Below, piece after piece: positions 59,521 through 64,000 of a DNA stretch of 64,000 bases; position 1 is the stretch's first letter; every line of letters begins with the position of its first letter. A program made the position numbers and the translations under genes. The notes under the pieces were generated by a model, which saw only the letters and a program-made list of their open reading frames with translations, did no database searches and was not told where the DNA came from. The DNA is taken from positions 18,819,355-18,883,354 of the forward strand of contig NC_082694.2 in NCBI RefSeq assembly GCF_949987515.2. Reading direction: 5' to 3'. This stretch comes from Delphinus delphis. Lineage: Eukaryota > Chordata > Mammalia > Artiodactyla > Delphinidae.

Positions 59521-59545
59521 ATAATTGCCAATAATTGGCAATTAT
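59521..59545. repeat. Perfect 11 bp inverted repeat, 3 base loop
   Basis: ATAATTGCCAA and TTGGCAATTAT flank TAA. The arms contain CCAAT-like words on both strands. Confidence 0.9.
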
Positions 59546-59550
59546 AATTA

Positions 59551-59599
59551 CCAATCTTACACATTATTCCAATCTTACACATTGCCAATCTTACACGTT
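59551..59599. repeat. Three direct copies of a 15 bp unit
   Basis: CCAATCTTACACATT occurs at 59551-59565 and 59569-59583, and as CCAATCTTACACGTT at 59585-59599. It directly follows the inverted repeat above. It is too short and irregular to be a CRISPR array. Confidence 0.9.
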
Positions 59600-59604
59600 A
59601 TCCA

Positions 59605-59862
59605 CTATAGTGCCACTAAAGTGATCTATATAAAATGCAAATTTATCCATGTCTATACCTGCCTATCATATACAGAGGAAAAAAAATAAAACATCAAACT
59701 TGGATAGCAAGTAAGACAGTTCCTGAGCTGTTCTTTAGCTCTGTGGCTTCCTGCTTTGCACTATAAGCCCTAATAACATGACCAAAGTGTTTCATGACTC
59801 AGTACTTTATCTCAGGCCATTTCCTTTGCCTACAACACCCAAATATGTGCAAGCATTGAAAC
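59605..59862 (+). mobile_element. L2 ORF2 fragment
   Basis: AAGTGATCTATATAAAATGC, AAATTTATCCATGTCTATAC and CATTTCCTTTGCCTACAACA follow the L2 segment also present at 42440-42600 (gtgatcttttaaaacgcaaatctgatcatgtc). Confidence 0.6.
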
Positions 59863-60524
59863 ATGATAATATAGAATAAACTCTATCTTAGTCAGAAATA
59901 ATTCCTTTGTAAATAAACAAACAAAACAAAAACTCACTCAAGGTGATCTCAGATAAGGGTGATTTGTATTCAGGATGGAGTAGTATTTCATAAACCTTAT
60001 AGTTGAACTGAAATTTATTAAAACTTATTTCTTGAGGTCATATCAAGATGGTGGAGTAGGAGGGGGCAGAACTCACCTGCCCCTAAAAACACATAAAAAA
60101 TACACCTATATGTGTCACAAATCTCACTGAAAACTGACTGAAGACTGGCAGGAAGAGTCTTGTACAACTAAGGCTTTGAGAAAGAGCTACATGGAATTGG
60201 TATGAAGGGAAGAGAAGTGATCAGGTTGGGACCTGTGCCTCTGGGAGGGAATTCAGAGAAAATGGGAGAATACACAGGAGGAGACTCTTCCTGGGAAATG
60301 AGCTGTTCAAGCCACATATTAGGTGCCCCAACCCTGGGGTCCAATATGAGGAGAACCAACCTTGGCTGGCTAGAGAGCTGGTGGGGCTAACAGGAGGGCT
60401 GTGGGAAGCCTGGACTCAGCTCATTAGGAGCGAACACATCCTTGCTTGCTCCAGAAGCAGGGTGGAGAGGGTGCATTGGGAACACATGGGTGGTGGTTCA
60501 GTTTCCCATAACTGCCCTGGTGTA

Positions 60525-60980
60525 TGCCACAGCCTGAGCTGAGCAAATGTTCCATCCCTGATTACTTCACAACTCAACTCCACACTAAAGTGAGGGCTGC
60601 CACAACTGAGGAAAGAGCTTGGCTATGAGGTAACCCAGTCCCAAAGAAGCATCTGAACAGTTACTGAGGCAACCATTACTGGTGATTACACAGGCAGAAC
60701 ACCAGAAGCAGTCCCAATCACTGACAGTGGCCAGACCAGACCACCACAGACCATACCCCTACACACACTGAGAGCCAGCACAGGCTCCACCTTCCCTGAA
60801 CTGAAACTCTACAGGGTGAGAGAAGCAGAGGCCAAGGGGAGAGCTTAGCTGTGAGGGACAAAGTATACTCAGACCTATAGTGACATCTGAGCAGAGCAGG
60901 GAAGACATTACTGGCTCTTACCCAGGTTGTGCATCAGAAGCGATCTGGGTCTGTGTTCCAGCCAGACCACCACAGCAAAA
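60525..60980 (+). repeat. Two diverged ~226 bp tandem units in L1 5' UTR
   Basis: Unit A (about 60525-60750) and unit B (about 60751-60980) share GAGCTTGGCTATGAGG / GAGCTTAGCTGTGAGG (226 bp apart, 60615 and 60841), AGCATCTGAACAG / TGACATCTGAGCAG, CCATTACTGG / ACATTACTGG, CACCAGAAGCAG / CATCAGAAGCGA and CCAGACCACCACAG-type ends in the same order. Tandem promoter monomers are known in mouse L1. Here the similarity is by eye. Confidence 0.6.
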
Positions 60981-61007
60981 AGAAAATCCAAAAAAAAAAA
61001 AAAAAAC

Positions 61008-61732
61008 ACTTTAAGGAATCTCTGGGATAACATGAGGCATACCAACATTTTCAACATTGGGTTCCAGAAAGAGAAGAAAGAGAGAGGTGGGTTTGGAAAT
61101 GTATGTGATGAAATTATGGCTGAAAATTTCCCAAACCTAAAGAAGGAAACAGATATCCAGATACAGGAAACACAGAGGGTCCTGAACAAGATGAGCCCAC
61201 ACAGACCCAGACCAGGACATAACATAATTAAAATGGCAAATTTTAAAGAGAGAATTCTAAAGGCAGGAAGAGAAAAACAAATAGTCATATAAAAGGGAAC
61301 CCCTGGGGCTTCCCTGGTGGCGCAGTGGTTGAGAGTCTGCCTGCAGATGCAGGGGACACGGGTTCGTGTCCCACATGCCATGGAGCGGCTTGGCCTGTGA
61401 GCCATGGCCGCTGAGCCTGCACATCCAGAGCCTGTGTTCCACACAGTGAGAGGCCCACTTATGGAAAAATATAAAATAAAATAAGGGAACCCCTGTTAAA
61501 GCTATCAGCTGATTTTTCTGCAGAAACTTTGCAGGCCAGAAGGCAGTGGCATGATATATTCAAAGTGCTGAAAGGGATAAACATTCAGCTTAAAATACTC
61601 TACCCAACAAGGTTATTATTCAGAATTGAGGGAGAGGTAAAGAATTTCTTGGACAAGAAAAACTAAAATGTTTTAGTAATACTAAAGCTACCCTAAAGGA
61701 AATGTTCAAGTCATCCCTAAGTGGAAGAGGCT
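61008..61732 (+). pseudogene. L1 ORF1 remnant, shortened and split by a SINE
   Basis: Plus-strand translation gives the RNA-recognition and C-terminal parts of L1 ORF1p: IMAENFPNLKKETDIQIQE, then RERILKAGREKQ (as FKERILKAGREKQ), the SINE at 61306, then ISDFSAETLQARRQWHDI-type sequence and FRIEGEVKNFLDK. The coiled-coil half that normally comes first is missing; a 17 A run (60990-61006) lies at that point. An antisense frame of 178 codons at 60908-61444 is a by-product of this region. Confidence 0.82.
61306..61482 (+). mobile_element. CHR-2 SINE inside L1 ORF1, with two internal deletions
   Basis: Head GGGCTTCCCTGGTGGCGCAG, A box TGGCGCAGTGG (61318-61328), B box GGTTCGTGTCC, tail AATATAAAATAAAATA. 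Against the other copies it lacks about 14-16 bases after the B box (GTTCGTGTCCCACATGCC) and about 17-18 bases before the GAGAGG end (GTGTTCCACACAGTGAGAGG). The perfect TSD AAGGGAACCCCTG (61293-61305 and 61483-61495) shows it inserted after the L1 did. Confidence 0.96.
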
Positions 61733-62204
61733 ATAACAAGAAGTAAGTAAGTATCTATAGGAAAGAACAAATTCCAATAGTAAAGGCAAATGTATAGTAA
61801 AGGTGGAGGACCAACCTCTTAAATAAACTAGTACAAAGATTAAAAGACAAAAAAATGTAAAATCAAATATAAGTACAGTAAGCAGTAAAGAGATAAATAT
61901 GAAGATGTAAAATATAACATTGAAAACACAAAATGTGCAAGTGGGGAGTAAAATATATAGATCTTTTAGAATGTGTTTGAACTTAAAAGACTTTAAAACA
62001 AGTAGATACAGCTATAGGTCAACACACATGAACACCATGGTAACCACAAGTCAAAAACCTATAATAGATACACAAAAGCTAGAGAGAAAGTAACACAAGC
62101 ATATCACTAAAGAAAATTATGAAACCACAAGGGAAGAAACTAAAAGAAGTAGAAAAGATCAGAGAAGAATCATAAAAAAACAGGAAAGAAGCAATAAAAT
62201 TGCA

Positions 62205-63258
62205 ATAAATACATACCTATCAATAATTAAATGTCAATGGACTAAATGTTCCAATTAAAAGACATAGTGTGACAGACAATAAAAAATAAGACCCATCTAT
62301 ATGCTGCTTACAAGATATTCACTTCAGAGCTAAAGAACATAAAGACTGAAAGTGAGAGGGTGGAAATCGATATTTCATGAAAATGGAAACAACAAGAAAA
62401 CAGGGATAGCAATACTCATATGAGACAAAATATACTTTAAAACAATGTCTATAACAAAAGACAAATGAGGGCATTACATAATAATAAAGGTATGAATACA
62501 AGAAGAAGGTATTACACTGATTACCATATATGCATCCAATACAGGAGCACCTAAATATATAAAGCAAATATTAACAGAGATAAAGGGAGTAACTGACAAT
62601 AATAATAGGGGACTTTAACGACCCACTTACATCTATGAACAGATCATCCAGACAGAAATTCAATAAGGCAACAGTGGTTTCAAATGACACAATAGACCAG
62701 TTGGTGTTAATAGATAACCTACAGGATACTCAATCCCAAAACAGTAGAATACACATTATTTTCAAGTGTACATAGAACATTCTACTGGATAGATCACATG
62801 GCACAAAACAAGTCTCAACAAATTTAAGAGGATAGAAATTATATTAAACATTTTTTCTGACCACAGTAGTATGAAACTAGAAATCAATTACAGGGAGGAA
62901 AATGGCAAAAGCACAAACACGTGGATACTAAACAATGTGCCACTAAAAATCCAATGTGAGAATCATGAAATCAAAGTTGAAATCAGCCTCAAGAGAAATG
63001 AAAATGAAAACACAACTTTCCAAAATCTACCAGATGCAGCAAAAACAGTTCTAAGAGGGAAGTTCATAGTGATACAGGCCTGCCTCACAAAAAAAAAAAA
63101 ACAACCCTCAGATAAACAACCTAACCTTCCACCTACAAGAATTAGAAAAAGAAGAACAAACTAAGTCCAAAGTCAGCAGAAGGAAGGCAATAATAGAGAT
63201 CAGAGAGGAAATAAATAAAATAGAGATCAAAAAAACAATAGAAAAAATCAATGAAACA
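62205..63258 (+). pseudogene. L1 ORF2 endonuclease remnant
   Basis: The plus frame follows the apurinic-endonuclease-like domain of L1 ORF2p. Seen: NVNGLN region at about 62230, QDIHF at 62311-62325 where the family has QETHF (active-site Glu changed to Asp), GDFND at 62608-62622, and SDHS at 62856-62867. A 5-base loss before the NVNGLN segment and other indels break the frame. The part after the endonuclease runs through ENENTTFQNL and AAKTVLRGKFIVIQA (97-codon frame at 62871-63164), then stops at the deletion join. Confidence 0.8.
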
Positions 63259-63532
63259 CTCGGAGAACATACTAGTGGTTACCAGTGGGGAGAGGAACTG
63301 AGGGAGGGGCAAGTTAGGGGTAAGGTATTAAGAGATACAAACTGCTATGTATGAAATAAATAAGCAACAAAGATAATTGTTCAGAACAGGGAAATATAGC
63401 CATTAATGAGTAATGACTTTAAATGGAATATAATGTATAAAAATATTGAATCACTATTGTATACCTGAAACTAATATAATATACTTAATCACCTATAAGT
63501 CAATTAAAAAAAACAAAAGAAAATATACCATG
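63259..63532 (+). mobile_element. L1 3' UTR and A tail after the deletion join
   Basis: ACTAGTGGTTACCAGTGGGG, GGTATTAAGAGATACAAACT, ATGAAATAAATAAGCAACAA, CACTATTGTATACCTGAAAC and AATCACCTATAAGTCAATTA are the L1M-type 3' UTR. GGGG and GGG runs (about 63277-63321) give a looser G-rich tract. Confidence 0.8.
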
Positions 63533-64000
63533 AAAAAGCTTATTTCTCACTCCTTTTTTCCCCTTCCTGTAGACTGACTCTATTTTCTGCTCCTTTCCTT
63601 CTGATTTTAAAAGACCCATCATGATGTGGACAGCTCCCGAGTCTATAATTACATAGGTGCCCAACCAAGACATACTATTAACTTTCTAGGTCACTCTGGG
63701 TCACAATTCAAAGAATCCAAAAGGGATAACCTGCTTGGACTGGCTGGGCTAAGGCACCTATGCCTCATTTTTGCTGAATCTTAGAAAAATTCTCTATATA
63801 TGGAACTTTAATTAAGGAAAACTTACTATCATGTCTACTATATTATGTCTTCCTTGTAAAAGAGAGAAGTTGCTTAAAGTACTTATTATGGGTATCATTC
63901 TCAACTTACCTTGAATTTGTTAATTAGTACCATTGAAATATACACAGTTCATAATCAGTGGTTCATACTTGTAAGCACTTTTATTTATTTTGAAAGTCTC
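63533..64000. other. Unassigned DNA to the window end
   Basis: No recognised repeat or gene. Confidence 0.4.

Larger units (their letters stand above)
60034..63532 (+). mobile_element. L1 with both ends, internally deleted, apparent TSD
   Basis: The left end (TATCAAGATGGTGGAGTAGG) is a true L1 5' start and the right end (AATCACCTATAAGTCAATT plus A tail) a true L1 3' end. AAAACTTATTTCTT (60020-60033) and AAAAGCTTATTTCT (about 63534-63547) form a near-perfect TSD, so one insertion event brought both ends. Order inside: 5' UTR with tandem units (to about 60985), shortened ORF1, a CHR-2 SINE in ORF1, intergenic DNA, the ORF2 endonuclease part, then an abrupt join at about 63256-63262 to the 3' UTR. 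About 3 kb including the reverse transcriptase is absent. All frames are broken; it cannot move on its own. Confidence 0.88.

Noticed and set aside
59551..59599. CRISPR-like direct repeats
   Set aside because: Three 15 bp units with spacers of 1-3 bases in vertebrate DNA. No CRISPR architecture.
60908..61444. 178-codon antisense open frame, the longest of the window
   Set aside because: It runs antisense through a SINE and the L1 ORF1 remnant. Its residues are the reverse reading of these repeats (for example the FFFFFLDFLF run from the A tract), so it is not a gene.

Overview
This window looks like nuclear DNA of a cetartiodactyl mammal, most probably a cetacean. The main clue is a set of tRNA-Glu-derived SINEs of the CHR type (head close to GCTTCCCTGGTGGCGCAGTG, internal Pol III boxes, A-rich tail). 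I see no ruminant BovB or Bov-tA, no pig PRE-1 and no primate or rodent SINEs. Artiodactyl-type L1 3' ends fit the same group; hippopotamus is the main alternative. Repeat family names are given from memory of the families, not from a search.

I find no credible host protein-coding gene, rRNA, tRNA gene, CRISPR array or bacterial feature. All open frames are short (at most 178 codons), and the longest lie inside SINEs, L1 copies or low-complexity DNA. The DNA is AT-rich, and a gene desert or a large intron both fit.

Layout: 0-5.4 kb holds a MaLR LTR fragment, two L1 fragments, a 56 bp AT palindrome, an artiodactyl L1 3' end with a G-quadruplex-type tract, two hAT remnants and a CHR-1-like SINE with a perfect target-site duplication (TSD). 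6-12.3 kb holds an antisense MLT1-type LTR, two CHR-2 SINEs and a long HAL1/L1 ORF1-like remnant. 13-26 kb is mostly unassigned DNA with MIR, MER and LTR relics, including a CHR SINE inserted in a MIR. 26.5-28.35 kb is an MLT1-type LTR split by an L1. 28.35-32.4 kb is the largest repeat-poor stretch. 32-40 kb has a long-form CHR SINE and two antisense L1 copies. 41-43.5 kb is a long L2 broken up by an L1 and a possible LTR. 43.5-56 kb is sparse (MIR, L2, microsatellites, a possible LTR). 56.3-57.5 kb is an L1 next to a CHR-2 SINE. 60.03-63.53 kb is the most structured object: an L1 with both ends and an apparent TSD, a 5' UTR with two diverged tandem units of about 226 bp, shortened ORF1, an endonuclease remnant, no reverse transcriptase, and a SINE inside ORF1.

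Nothing here works together as a pathway. The window is a record of layered retrotransposon insertions: MIR/L2 oldest, then MaLR LTRs and older L1, then artiodactyl L1, then CHR SINEs. I did not find a convincing new functional system. The points most worth testing are the 60-63.5 kb L1, the TSD-less SINE at 18.7 kb, a codon-like 120-codon frame at 40.2-40.5 kb, a GC-richer block at 31.7-32.3 kb, and several perfect hairpins and local tandem duplications.
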